Part shown: one piece after another, positions 1-6,352 of the stretch
How the letters are laid out: each line of letters opens with the position of its first letter
Position numbering within the stretch: position 1 is the stretch's first letter
Source of the DNA: an uncultured Bacilli bacterium
GTDB lineage: Bacteria > Bacillota_I > Bacilli_A > RF39 > UBA660
Direction: 5' to 3'
NCBI GenBank assembly: GCA_910576985.1
Contig: CAJTLA010000038.1
Location: forward strand, 1-14,536
Length of the DNA: 14,536 nucleotides
Position numbers and translations under genes: made by a program
Notes under the pieces: generated by a model
Databases searched by the model: none
What the model was told of the DNA's origin: nothing
What the model saw: the letters and a program-made list of their open reading frames with translations, nothing else

Positions 1-27
1 AACAATATAGAAAAAAAAACACATTTT

Positions 28-36
28 TGTTATAAT
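28..36 (+). promoter_or_regulatory. Extended -10 promoter for the first two genes
   Basis: TGtTATAAT at 28-36 is a perfect extended -10 element. The -35 position 17 nt upstream (8-13) reads TAGAAA and is poor, as is usual when TG is present. The predicted start is near 43, giving a leader of about 25 nt to the small ORF at 68 and about 88 nt to the gene at 131. Confidence 0.6.
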
Positions 37-67
37 ATAAATACAATGATGGAATTGAGGTAGAGGT

Positions 68-127
68 ATGAAACAAATCGTGAGTTTGAAAAAAAGAATA
101 TTAATCATAAAAATAGAAAAAGAATAA
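68..127 (+). CDS. Possible 19-codon leader ORF
   Basis: An ATG at 68 opens a 19-codon ORF (MKQIVSLKKRILIIKIEKE) ending in TAA at 125-127, just 3 nt before the ATG of the next gene. GAGG at 57-60 sits 7 nt before this ATG and is a good ribosome-binding site. The gene at 131 has only A-rich sequence upstream (AAGAATAAGAA) and no clear site of its own. The two ORFs share a reading frame and are separated by the TAA and one GAA codon. It could be a leader peptide that feeds ribosomes to the next gene by coupling, or the old N-terminus of that gene cut off by a nonsense change. No homology is recognised. Confidence 0.35.
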   Translation: MKQIVSLKKRILIIKIEKE

Positions 128-130
128 GAA

Positions 131-661
131 ATGAAAAAAATATATATATTATTAATGCATACCAATACCATACCATCCAAGCTCATCCGTTTTTTTACTC
201 GTTATGAATTTAGTCATGTAGGAATCTCTTTAGAAAAAAATTGTGATAAAATTTATAGCTTTGGAAGAAAAACGCTTCATTCAGTAATCAACTGTGGATT
301 TACGATTGAGTCCAAAAATGGAGAATTTTTTAACAACTTTAATCAAACCAAATGTAAAATATATGAACTCGAAATTACAGATGAACAATATCAAACAGTA
401 ACAGATATATTAAAATATATGAGTGACTATAAACAACAATACAAATATGATTTCATAGGAGTCATACTTAGATATTTTAAAATACCAATTCAAATCAAAA
501 ATAAATATGTATGCAGTTATTTTGTTGCATCAGTTTTAGAACAAGCTAGTATATATAACTTTCAAAAAAACGTTTGTATGGTAGTTCCAAAAGACTTTGA
601 CAATCAAAATTTTCACGAAATTTATCATGGAAACTATAATGTATACGAACCAGCTGAATGA
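131..661 (+). CDS. Permuted papain-like cysteine hydrolase (YiiX/YycO, NlpC/P60-type)
   Basis: A 176-residue protein that looks like a circularly permuted NlpC/P60 (papain-like) hydrolase. The early motif FSHVGISL carries His29. The late motif YVCSYFVASVLE carries Cys128 at the start of a helix, preceded by YDFIGVI (106-112). This His-then-Cys order is that of the permuted family (YiiX/YaeF-like), whose members are amidases or peptidases acting on cell-wall peptides or lipid-linked amides. There is no signal peptide or membrane segment; the N-terminus (KKIYILLMHTNT) reads as a first beta strand, so the protein is probably cytoplasmic. Its stop overlaps a possible ATG of the next frame (ATGA at 658-661), and the DUF362 gene follows in the same apparent unit. 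No substrate can be named. The fold call is moderate, since it rests on two motifs. Confidence 0.6.
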   Translation: MKKIYILLMHTNTIPSKLIRFFTRYEFSHVGISLEKNCDKIYSFGRKTLHSVINCGFTIESKNGEFFNNFNQTKCKIYELEITDEQYQTVTDILKYMSDYKQQYKYDFIGVILRYFKIPIQIKNKYVCSYFVASVLEQASIYNFQKNVCMVVPKDFDNQNFHEIYHGNYNVYEPAE

Positions 662-684
662 AACGAATAGAAATGAGGAATATG

Positions 685-1557
685 ATGGAGAAAGTATTAT
701 TTATCAAAAATATCACACCAGAAAACCTAATAAAAATATATGAAAGATTAGAAACACCACTGAAAGGAAACATAGCAGTAAAATTACATTCAGGAGAAGA
801 AGGAAATCAAAACTATTTAAAACCAGACTTTGTAAAACCTTTAATTGAACACGTAAATGGCACGGTTGTAGAATGCAATACAGCTTATGATGGCGCAAGA
901 GATACCACAGAAAAACACATAGAATTAATGAAAAAACATGGATGGAGCAAATACTTTACAGTAGATATTTTGGATGCAAGTGAAGACATGATTTTAGAAA
1001 ATAAAAATGGGGAAATTATCAAAAAAAATATAATCGGCGCTAAAATGAAACAATATGACTCTATGTTAGTATTATCTCATTTCAAAGGACACCCAATGGG
1101 AGGATTTGGTGGAGCTATTAAAAATATCGCAATAGGTCTGGCCTCTAAAGAAGGGAAAAGATATATTCATACAGGTGGAATCGAGAACGCAACCTATGAA
1201 GACATGTTTAAAGCAGACCATGACTCTTTCTTAAAATCCATGGCAGATGCTGCGAAAACCATTACTGATTTTTATCAAAATGACATTGTCTACATCAATG
1301 TTATGTGTAATATGTCCGTAGACTGTGATTGCTGTAAAGTAGCAGAAGACCCTTGTATGGAAGACATTGGAATATTAGCGTCAAAAGACCCCGTCGCTCT
1401 TGATCAAGCGTGCATTGATTTAGTATATCAGTCAAATGATCCTGGAAAAAACAAATTAATTGAAAGAATTGAATCACAAAATGGATTACTAACCATTGAA
1501 AGCGCTGAAAAACAACAAGTAGGCAGTAGAAAATATAAACTGATAACAATTGATTAA
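685..1557 (+). CDS. DUF362 domain-containing protein
   Basis: A 290-residue DUF362 protein. Family hallmarks are KLHSGEEGNQNYLKP (33-47), HFKGHPMGGFGGAIKN (132-147) and a Cys cluster CDCCKVAEDPC (214-224) followed by DIGILASKDPVALDQA (227-242). Members are widespread in anaerobes, and many carry ferredoxin-like iron-sulfur domains. Here no separate 2x[4Fe-4S] ferredoxin insert is seen; only Cys208, 214, 216, 217 and 224 could bind metal. The function is not established. The frame is open from an ATG at 658 overlapping the upstream stop, but ATG 685 is preferred: GAGG at 675-678 lies 6 nt before it, and MEKVLFIKNITPENL fits the usual N-terminus. It is probably co-transcribed with the hydrolase at 131. 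No hairpin terminator follows directly; the next candidate is at 1650. Confidence 0.8.
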   Translation: MEKVLFIKNITPENLIKIYERLETPLKGNIAVKLHSGEEGNQNYLKPDFVKPLIEHVNGTVVECNTAYDGARDTTEKHIELMKKHGWSKYFTVDILDASEDMILENKNGEIIKKNIIGAKMKQYDSMLVLSHFKGHPMGGFGGAIKNIAIGLASKEGKRYIHTGGIENATYEDMFKADHDSFLKSMADAAKTITDFYQNDIVYINVMCNMSVDCDCCKVAEDPCMEDIGILASKDPVALDQACIDLVYQSNDPGKNKLIERIESQNGLLTIESAEKQQVGSRKYKLITID

Positions 1558-1563
1558 AAAACA

Positions 1564-1592
1564 TTGAAATTAAAAATATGATATGTTAAAAT
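1564..1592 (+). promoter_or_regulatory. Promoter of the MATE-kinase gene
   Basis: TTGAAA (1564-1569), a 17-nt spacer and TAAAAT (1587-1592), with an extended TG at 1584-1585. This is the best all-round promoter match in the first half of the window. The predicted start near 1599 leaves a leader of about 98 nt, far longer than for the other genes here. Confidence 0.7.
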
Positions 1593-1623
1593 GAATAAGC
1601 ACTGGTAAAAAATTGGAAACGTA

Positions 1624-1639
1624 CATTATTTTAATAATG
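1624..1639. repeat. Perfect 7-bp inverted repeat, possible operator
   Basis: CATTATT-TT-AATAATG is a perfect 7+7 dyad with a 2-nt centre, about 25 nt downstream of the predicted start of the MATE-kinase transcript. The size and position would suit a dimeric repressor. A dyad this AT-rich could arise by chance in this genome, and no regulator gene lies beside it. Confidence 0.35.
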
Positions 1640-1681
1640 ATTAACGAACAACACATGCAAAAATTGTGTTTTTTCTTTTGA
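1637..1681 (+). CDS. Possible leader peptide spanning the MATE attenuator hairpin
   Basis: ATG at 1637 opens 14 codons (MINEQHMQKLCFFF) ending in TGA at 1679-1681, 2 nt before the AGGAGG of the MATE gene. The ORF covers the whole terminator-like hairpin at 1650-1679, so ribosomes on it would disrupt that hairpin. Against it, no Shine-Dalgarno site precedes the ATG. Confidence 0.2.
   Translation: MINEQHMQKLCFFF
1650..1679 (+). terminator. Terminator-like hairpin in the MATE leader
   Basis: AACACA (1650-1655) pairs with TGTGTT (1665-1670) around a 9-nt loop, followed by TTTTCTTTT (1671-1679). It lies downstream of the MATE promoter and ends 4 nt before its AGGAGG. It could end the DUF362 transcript, or act as an attenuator on the MATE transcript. 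The 6-bp stem with two G:C pairs is weak. Confidence 0.5.
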
Positions 1682-1696
1682 GAAGGAGGGAAGAAA

Positions 1697-3679
1697 ATGA
1701 AAAAACTAGACTTAGGAACCGAAAGCATTGGTAAGCTTTTAAAAGCTTTTTCGATTCCATGTATGATATCACTAATAGTGAATGCATTATATAATATTGT
1801 TGACCAAATTTTTATAGGATGGGGAGTAGGATATTTAGGAAATGGAGCGACGAATGTTGTATTTCCAATCACGATCATCTGTCTTGCCTTCGCCCTTATG
1901 TTTGGAGATGGAACAGCATCTTATTTAAGCTTAAAACTAGGTGAAAAAAAACATCAAGATGCACAAAATGGAGTATGGAGTGGAATCATTTCTGCTATTA
2001 TTATTTCTATTTGCTTTTGTATTTTCACATTACTTTTTTTGCCCCAACTACTAAATCTATTTGGTTGTACAAAAGCACTGCAAACATTCGCATATGACTA
2101 TGGATATATCATAGCTATGGGAATTCCATTTATGATGATTGGAACAACCTTTAACTCGATTATCCGAGCAGATGGTTCTCCAAAATACGCGATGGCGTCT
2201 ATGGTAATTGGAGCTATTATGAATGTCATACTAGACCCCATTGCTATTTTTGTACTAAATCTTGGTGTTAAAGGTGCAGCCATTGCGACGATCATTAGTC
2301 AATTTATAACATTTTTTATGAATATTTTATACATAAGGAAATTCAAATCATTTGAAATGAAAAAACAAACGATTACCTTTTCGATAGAAAATGTCAAAAA
2401 AGTATCACTACTTGGAATTTCATCATTTATCACACAAATGTCGATTGTCGTAATTATCGCAGTTCAAAATAATTTATTAAATCGATATGGAGCCATAAGT
2501 AAATATGGAAGTGAAATACCAATCACAGTCCTTGGAATTGTTATGAAAATCAACCAGATTTTAACAAGTGTCATTATCGGAATCGCAGCAGGAAGTGCAC
2601 CAATTGTAGGATTCAACTATGGAGCTAAAAAATACGCTAGAGTAAGAAAAACCTTGAAAATAGTACTCTTATTAAGTGTGGTTGTCTCTACACTCGCATT
2701 TATTCTATTTCAAACGATACCAGAAAAGCTAATTGGATTATTTGGCTCAGGGGACCATTTATATAATGAATTTGCTTGCTTTACATTTCGGATATTTTTA
2801 TTACTAACCATATGTAATGGAATTCAAATTGTTTCTGGAATATTTTTTCAAGCAATTGGAAAATCAGGGAAATCTGCTTTACTTAGTCTTTCTAGACAAA
2901 TTTTGATTTTTATTCCATCAGCGTTCTTATTATCACATCTATTTGGAGTTATGGGACTGCTTTATGCTGGACCAGTTGCCGATCTTCTAGCATTCCTAAT
3001 TTCAGTACTTCTATTATATTTAGAAATCAAACAACTGAAAACAGAACCAAATACAGACCTAAAAAAATCAGAAAAAGTAGAAAAAACGAAACACGGTCCA
3101 ATCATCACTATCAATCGTGAATATGGATCAGGCGGACGATATGTTGGAAAACTTCTGTCAGAGAGACTAGGAATTCCTTTATATGATAAAAACCTAATTG
3201 AAATTGTCTCAGATGAAAGTGGCTTATCGGCTTCTTATATCGAAGAAAAAGAACAAAGTAGAAATTTGAATTTATTATCAGATTTAAACCTTAATTATTT
3301 CCAAAACCTAACAAATGATGATACACTTTTTTTAGCCGAAACCAAAGCCATTCAAAATATTTCTAAAAAAGGATCTTGTGTTATTGTAGGAAGATGCGCA
3401 GACTATATATTAAAAGAACAAGCGAATGTATTTAAAATATTTTTATATAGTGATTCCAAACATAAAATAGAACGTGCTACCAAATATTATGGACTATCTA
3501 AAACAAAAGCAAACAAAGAAATACAAAAAATTGACAAAGCAAGAGAGCGACACTATGAACATTATACCAATATGAAATGGAAAGACGCTAGTCATTATGA
3601 TTTATGTTTAAACGTAGACTTACTTGGTGCTGAAAAAACATCAGAATTTATTGAACAAATGATAAAAGAAATGAAATAG
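1697..3679 (+). CDS. MATE family transporter fused to a cytidylate-kinase-like domain
   Basis: A 660-residue fusion. Residues 1-445 form a complete MATE (MepA-like) cation/drug antiporter: a typical MATE N-terminus (GKLLKAFSIPCMISLIVNALYN), RADGSPKYAM (157-166), IGIAAGSAPIVGFNYGA (294-310) and about 12 hydrophobic segments. After a charged linker (446-466), residues 468-660 match the cytidylate-kinase-like family: IITINREYGSGGR (469-481), GIPLYDKNLIEI (492-503), SGLSASYIEE (508-517), IVGRCADYIL (563-572) and IDKARERHYEHYT (612-624). As is usual for that family, the classical GKS/T P-loop is absent. An even number of membrane spans would put the kinase domain in the cytoplasm. AGGAGG at 1684-1689 is the strongest ribosome-binding site in the window, 7 nt before ATG. 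The reading frame is uninterrupted across the joint. Transport substrate and kinase activity are unknown. Confidence 0.88.
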   Translation: MKKLDLGTESIGKLLKAFSIPCMISLIVNALYNIVDQIFIGWGVGYLGNGATNVVFPITIICLAFALMFGDGTASYLSLKLGEKKHQDAQNGVWSGIISAIIISICFCIFTLLFLPQLLNLFGCTKALQTFAYDYGYIIAMGIPFMMIGTTFNSIIRADGSPKYAMASMVIGAIMNVILDPIAIFVLNLGVKGAAIATIISQFITFFMNILYIRKFKSFEMKKQTITFSIENVKKVSLLGISSFITQMSIVVIIAVQNNLLNRYGAISKYGSEIPITVLGIVMKINQILTSVIIGIAAGSAPIVGFNYGAKKYARVRKTLKIVLLLSVVVSTLAFILFQTIPEKLIGLFGSGDHLYNEFACFTFRIFLLLTICNGIQIVSGIFFQAIGKSGKSALLSLSRQILIFIPSAFLLSHLFGVMGLLYAGPVADLLAFLISVLLLYLEIKQLKTEPNTDLKKSEKVEKTKHGPIITINREYGSGGRYVGKLLSERLGIPLYDKNLIEIVSDESGLSASYIEEKEQSRNLNLLSDLNLNYFQNLTNDDTLFLAETKAIQNISKKGSCVIVGRCADYILKEQANVFKIFLYSDSKHKIERATKYYGLSKTKANKEIQKIDKARERHYEHYTNMKWKDASHYDLCLNVDLLGAEKTSEFIEQMIKEMK

Positions 3680-3690
3680 TTTCTTTTTTT
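3664..3690 (+). terminator. Hairpin terminator spanning the MATE-kinase stop codon
   Basis: AAAAGAAA (3664-3671) pairs with TTTCTTTT (3680-3687) around an 8-nt loop containing the TAG stop (3677-3679), and T's continue to 3690. The ascending arm encodes the last residues of the protein. There is only one G:C pair, so its strength is doubtful; the arrangement recurs at other genes in the window. Confidence 0.4.
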
Positions 3691-3708
3691 CGCATATTTT
3701 GTTATACT
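3680..3708 (+). promoter_or_regulatory. Promoter of the BNR-propeller gene
   Basis: TGtTATACT (3700-3708) is a perfect extended -10. The -35 position 17 nt upstream (3680-3685, TTTCTT) is weak and coincides with the descending arm of the preceding terminator. AGGTGA at 3715-3720 begins 6 nt after the -10, so the predicted transcript starts at or next to the ribosome-binding site. Confidence 0.65.
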
Positions 3709-3724
3709 AAAAACAGGTGATACT

Positions 3725-5023
3725 ATGAAACAAAAAATGATAATCGTTGCCATATTGATACTATGTATGATTGGAATTTCTACCTATTTCTTTTTAAAAC
3801 CATATTACAAGAAAAAAACATTAGACTGGAAAGACTTTACCATTCAAGTTTCAAGAGAAACCACATTAAAAGAAGCCGCGATTTTATGGACCTATGCTTA
3901 TCTAGATCAATATCAAGAAAAACATGTATGGTGGAACATTGCCCTAGAAAAACAAAGTTTAATAAATGTTGAAGTTTATGATGAAGAAAACAAAATAGTT
4001 CAAGTAAATACAAAATTATATCCACGATATCCAAAAATTTTTAACAAAAATCATTTTGGAGTTATGAATGAAAAAAATCAAGTGATGTATATTTGGGCCT
4101 TGCAATTTGAAACAAAAGAAACAGAAGAAAAAACGATTTATTCAGTCAAAAATAAAATGCCACTTGTACAATTAGATTTAGAAGAAGGGAACAAAAGTGG
4201 AAGATTTGAATATGAAGAACAATATTATAAAGACATAGACGAGTTAAAAAAACAAGCAGCCCAAACAAACTACTTTTACAAAATAGAAAATGGTGAAATT
4301 TATCTTACATATGATGGACAGAAAAACTATATAAAAGCCAATTTAAAAACACCATTAAACTTAGAAAAATCATACAAATTAAATGATGGAATGTATCAGA
4401 TTACTAAAGAATTTACACTACTTGCAGACACCAATCATGTATATTATTCTAATACACATGATGGAACTTTTGAACAATTAAAATTACCAGTAGAAGAACC
4501 GATTTTGCACCTAAAATTTATAACTCCTGACACAGGATACATATTTACCATGTCTGGAAACGCCCTAGGAGGAGTTATCGGAATTCGTATTTTAAAAACA
4601 ACCGACTCTGGAAAAACCTTTCAAACGATAGAACATAACCTAGAAACCATTCATCAATCATCAGAATACAATATCATAAATGAAAACATCATCTTCATCA
4701 CAGATACAAAAAATGGAGGAAATAACGGGATTCTATATCGAAGCGAAGACGGGGGCAAAACGTTTAAAGAAGTACAACTACCACTAGGAACCTTGAACGA
4801 AACCTTATTACATACCAAACCCACCGAATCTTTTTTAGAAATCTATGATACTCCAATGCTACCAATCATAAAAGATTCCAAACTCTATCTTATGGTGGGG
4901 CAAGGAGCGGATGGAGATTATGGAAATTTAAAAGCGCTTTACACATCAGATGACTTAGGAAACACCTTTACATTTGTAAGAGAATTTATTCCTAAAGAGG
5001 AAGTTAAAAATAGGATCCCATAA
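3725..5023 (+). CDS. Membrane-anchored BNR/Asp-box beta-propeller protein
   Basis: A 432-residue protein with an N-terminal signal anchor (hydrophobic 5-24 after MKQK, positive residues KKK at 29-31) and a large outer domain. The C-terminal half has Asp-box (BNR) motifs: TTDSGKTF (292-299), SEDGGKTF (340-347), the variant TSDDLGNTF (407-415) and a degenerate SNTHDGTF (242-249). Asp boxes mark beta-propeller folds such as sialidases and Ycf48-like proteins. No sialidase Arg triad can be assigned, so an enzymatic role is not claimed; a binding or scaffold role on the outer face is as likely. Residues 35-210 are not recognised. ATG 3725 follows AGGTGA (3715-3720) by 4 nt. It has its own promoter and a hairpin at its stop, so it appears monocistronic. 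Neighbours suggest envelope function, nothing more precise. Confidence 0.65.
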   Translation: MKQKMIIVAILILCMIGISTYFFLKPYYKKKTLDWKDFTIQVSRETTLKEAAILWTYAYLDQYQEKHVWWNIALEKQSLINVEVYDEENKIVQVNTKLYPRYPKIFNKNHFGVMNEKNQVMYIWALQFETKETEEKTIYSVKNKMPLVQLDLEEGNKSGRFEYEEQYYKDIDELKKQAAQTNYFYKIENGEIYLTYDGQKNYIKANLKTPLNLEKSYKLNDGMYQITKEFTLLADTNHVYYSNTHDGTFEQLKLPVEEPILHLKFITPDTGYIFTMSGNALGGVIGIRILKTTDSGKTFQTIEHNLETIHQSSEYNIINENIIFITDTKNGGNNGILYRSEDGGKTFKEVQLPLGTLNETLLHTKPTESFLEIYDTPMLPIIKDSKLYLMVGQGADGDYGNLKALYTSDDLGNTFTFVREFIPKEEVKNRIP

Positions 5024-5036
5024 ACATCATATTTTT
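5006..5036 (+). terminator. Weak hairpin terminator spanning the propeller-gene stop codon
   Basis: AAAAATA (5006-5012) pairs with TATTTTT (5030-5036). After a G/A mismatch, GAT (5014-5016) pairs with ATC (5026-5028). The 9-nt loop holds the TAA stop (5021-5023). The T-tract is the descending arm itself. It is a marginal terminator, supported mainly by the repeated layout. Confidence 0.35.
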
Positions 5037-5037
5037 C

Positions 5038-5066
5038 TTTTCATTTCAAAAAAATTATATTATACT
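5038..5066 (+). promoter_or_regulatory. Promoter of the D,D-carboxypeptidase gene
   Basis: TATACT at 5061-5066 with TTTTCA (5038-5043, four of six consensus bases) 17 nt upstream. AGGTGA starts at 5072, 5 nt after the -10, so the predicted 5' untranslated region is about 10 nt. Confidence 0.55.
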
Positions 5067-5082
5067 AATATAGGTGAAACAT

Positions 5083-6303
5083 ATGAAAAAGGATTTATAT
5101 CTTATTATGACATTACTTTCGTTTTATATTGGACTTTCAAACGCATATGCAGTTGAATTAAAAACAAACTCAGAAAATATCATTTTATACAACTTAGATG
5201 AACATAAAATATTATATGAAAAAAATGCGGAAGAACAAATCTCAATTGCATCTATGACAAAAATTATGACAGCCATAGTAGCTTTAGAACAGATTGATGA
5301 CTTAGATGAAAAGGTTATATTAACCACCTCTGACTTTCAAGGACTAGAAGAAGCAAATGCCTCGGTTGCAGGATTTAAAATAGGACAGAAAGTAACTTAT
5401 AGAGACTTATTATATGGTCTTTTATTGCCATCAGGAGCAGATGCTGCCCAGGCCCTAACTAGAAATATAGCAGGTAGCCAAAAAAAGTTTGTCAAACTTA
5501 TGAATGAGAAAGCAGAAGAACTAAAATTAAAACATACACACTTTATGAACGAAACAGGACTAGACGAAGAAAACCATTACTCCACAGTCAAAGAAGTAGC
5601 AACTATATTTGAATATGCTTTAAAAAATAAAGACTTTAAAGAAATTATTACGAGTTCTTCCTATATGATGAGTGACCAATCATTTTCCGTTTATAGTACC
5701 ATCTTTCGCAACCAGAAAAGATATAACTTAGGACTTGATTACTTAGAAGGTGGGAAAACAGGAACCACATTTGATGCTGGCCTGTGTCTTGCAAGCATAG
5801 CCAAAAAAGATGGCATTTCTTACATGCTAATCACAGCGAGAGCTCCTTATGATAAAGGGCCCATGAACTTTTATGACGCAACCACCATTTATGAATATTT
5901 TATGGAACACTATGGAAACAAAACAATTATAGAAAAAGGACAACCATTATTAGAATTAAAAACAAAATATTCCAAACAAAAACAAATAATATGGAAATCA
6001 GACAAACAAATCCAAAAATATTTATCAAATGATTTCTCTTTAAAAGACATAAAAAAACAGTATAGTGGAGAAGAGATGATTACCCCTAACATGAAAGTTG
6101 GAACCAAGCTAGGGACCCTCATCATCACATATCGAGGAGAAACTATACATGAACAAAATATTATATTAGAAGAAAAAATTTCATTTTCATTATTCGAATA
6201 TTTAAAAGTACATATAGAAATAGTAATCATAAGTATTATTATGGCGATCCTATTTATTTTCACGCATCATAAAAAAAAGCGTTCAAAAAAGAAACGAAAG
6301 TAA
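5083..6303 (+). CDS. D-alanyl-D-alanine carboxypeptidase, peptidase S11 (DacF/PBP5-like)
   Basis: A 406-residue serine D,D-carboxypeptidase that would trim the terminal D-Ala from peptidoglycan stem peptides on the outer membrane face. A signal peptide runs to about 23 (SNAYA/VEL). Catalytic motifs are SMTK (Ser57, Lys60), SGA (117-119) in the SxN position, and KTGTT (225-229) in GGKTGTTFDAG. The usual Asn of SxN is Ala here. Residues ~285-365 form a smaller C-terminal domain, and 378-394 is a membrane anchor followed by a strongly basic tail (HHKKKRSKKKRK), instead of the amphipathic helix of classical PBP5. ATG 5083 is chosen because AGGTGA (5072-5077) lies 5 nt upstream; the in-frame GTG at 5074 is inside that site. 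The last codons form the ascending arm of a strong terminator. It has its own promoter. Confidence 0.88.
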   Translation: MKKDLYLIMTLLSFYIGLSNAYAVELKTNSENIILYNLDEHKILYEKNAEEQISIASMTKIMTAIVALEQIDDLDEKVILTTSDFQGLEEANASVAGFKIGQKVTYRDLLYGLLLPSGADAAQALTRNIAGSQKKFVKLMNEKAEELKLKHTHFMNETGLDEENHYSTVKEVATIFEYALKNKDFKEIITSSSYMMSDQSFSVYSTIFRNQKRYNLGLDYLEGGKTGTTFDAGLCLASIAKKDGISYMLITARAPYDKGPMNFYDATTIYEYFMEHYGNKTIIEKGQPLLELKTKYSKQKQIIWKSDKQIQKYLSNDFSLKDIKKQYSGEEMITPNMKVGTKLGTLIITYRGETIHEQNIILEEKISFSLFEYLKVHIEIVIISIIMAILFIFTHHKKKRSKKKRK

Positions 6304-6327
6304 TTCTTTCTTTTTTGAACGCTTTTT
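6274..6327 (+). terminator. Strong terminator embedded in the end of the carboxypeptidase gene
   Basis: Positions 6274-6294 pair perfectly with 6307-6327 (21 bp, core GCGTTC/GAACGC). Above them, after one bulged C, GAA (6296-6298) pairs with TTC (6304-6306) around AGTAA. The stop codon (6301-6303) is in the apical loop. The arm ends in TTTTT directly before the -10 of the next gene. It is the strongest hairpin in the window. Confidence 0.85.
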
Positions 6328-6335
6328 AGTATAAT
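6307..6335 (+). promoter_or_regulatory. Promoter of fhs, overlapping the upstream terminator
   Basis: TATAAT (6330-6335) begins 3 nt after the terminator's last T. The -35 position with a 17-nt spacer (6307-6312, TTTCTT) is weak and is the descending arm of the terminator. GAGGTGA at 6342-6348 starts 6 nt after the -10. Confidence 0.6.
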
Positions 6336-6352
6336 GACATCGAGGTGAATTT

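Noticed and set aside
658..684. ATG 658 (overlapping the upstream stop) as the start of the DUF362 gene
   Set aside because: It is possible by coupling, but the added residues MKRIEMRNM do not look like the family, and GAGG is well placed for ATG 685.
1591..1608. Five-codon ORF MNKHW just after DUF362
   Set aside because: Its ATG overlaps the -10 box of the MATE promoter, so it would not be in that transcript, and it has no ribosome-binding site.
5074..5082. GTG at 5074 as the start of the carboxypeptidase
   Set aside because: The GTG is part of the AGGTGA ribosome-binding site serving ATG 5083.
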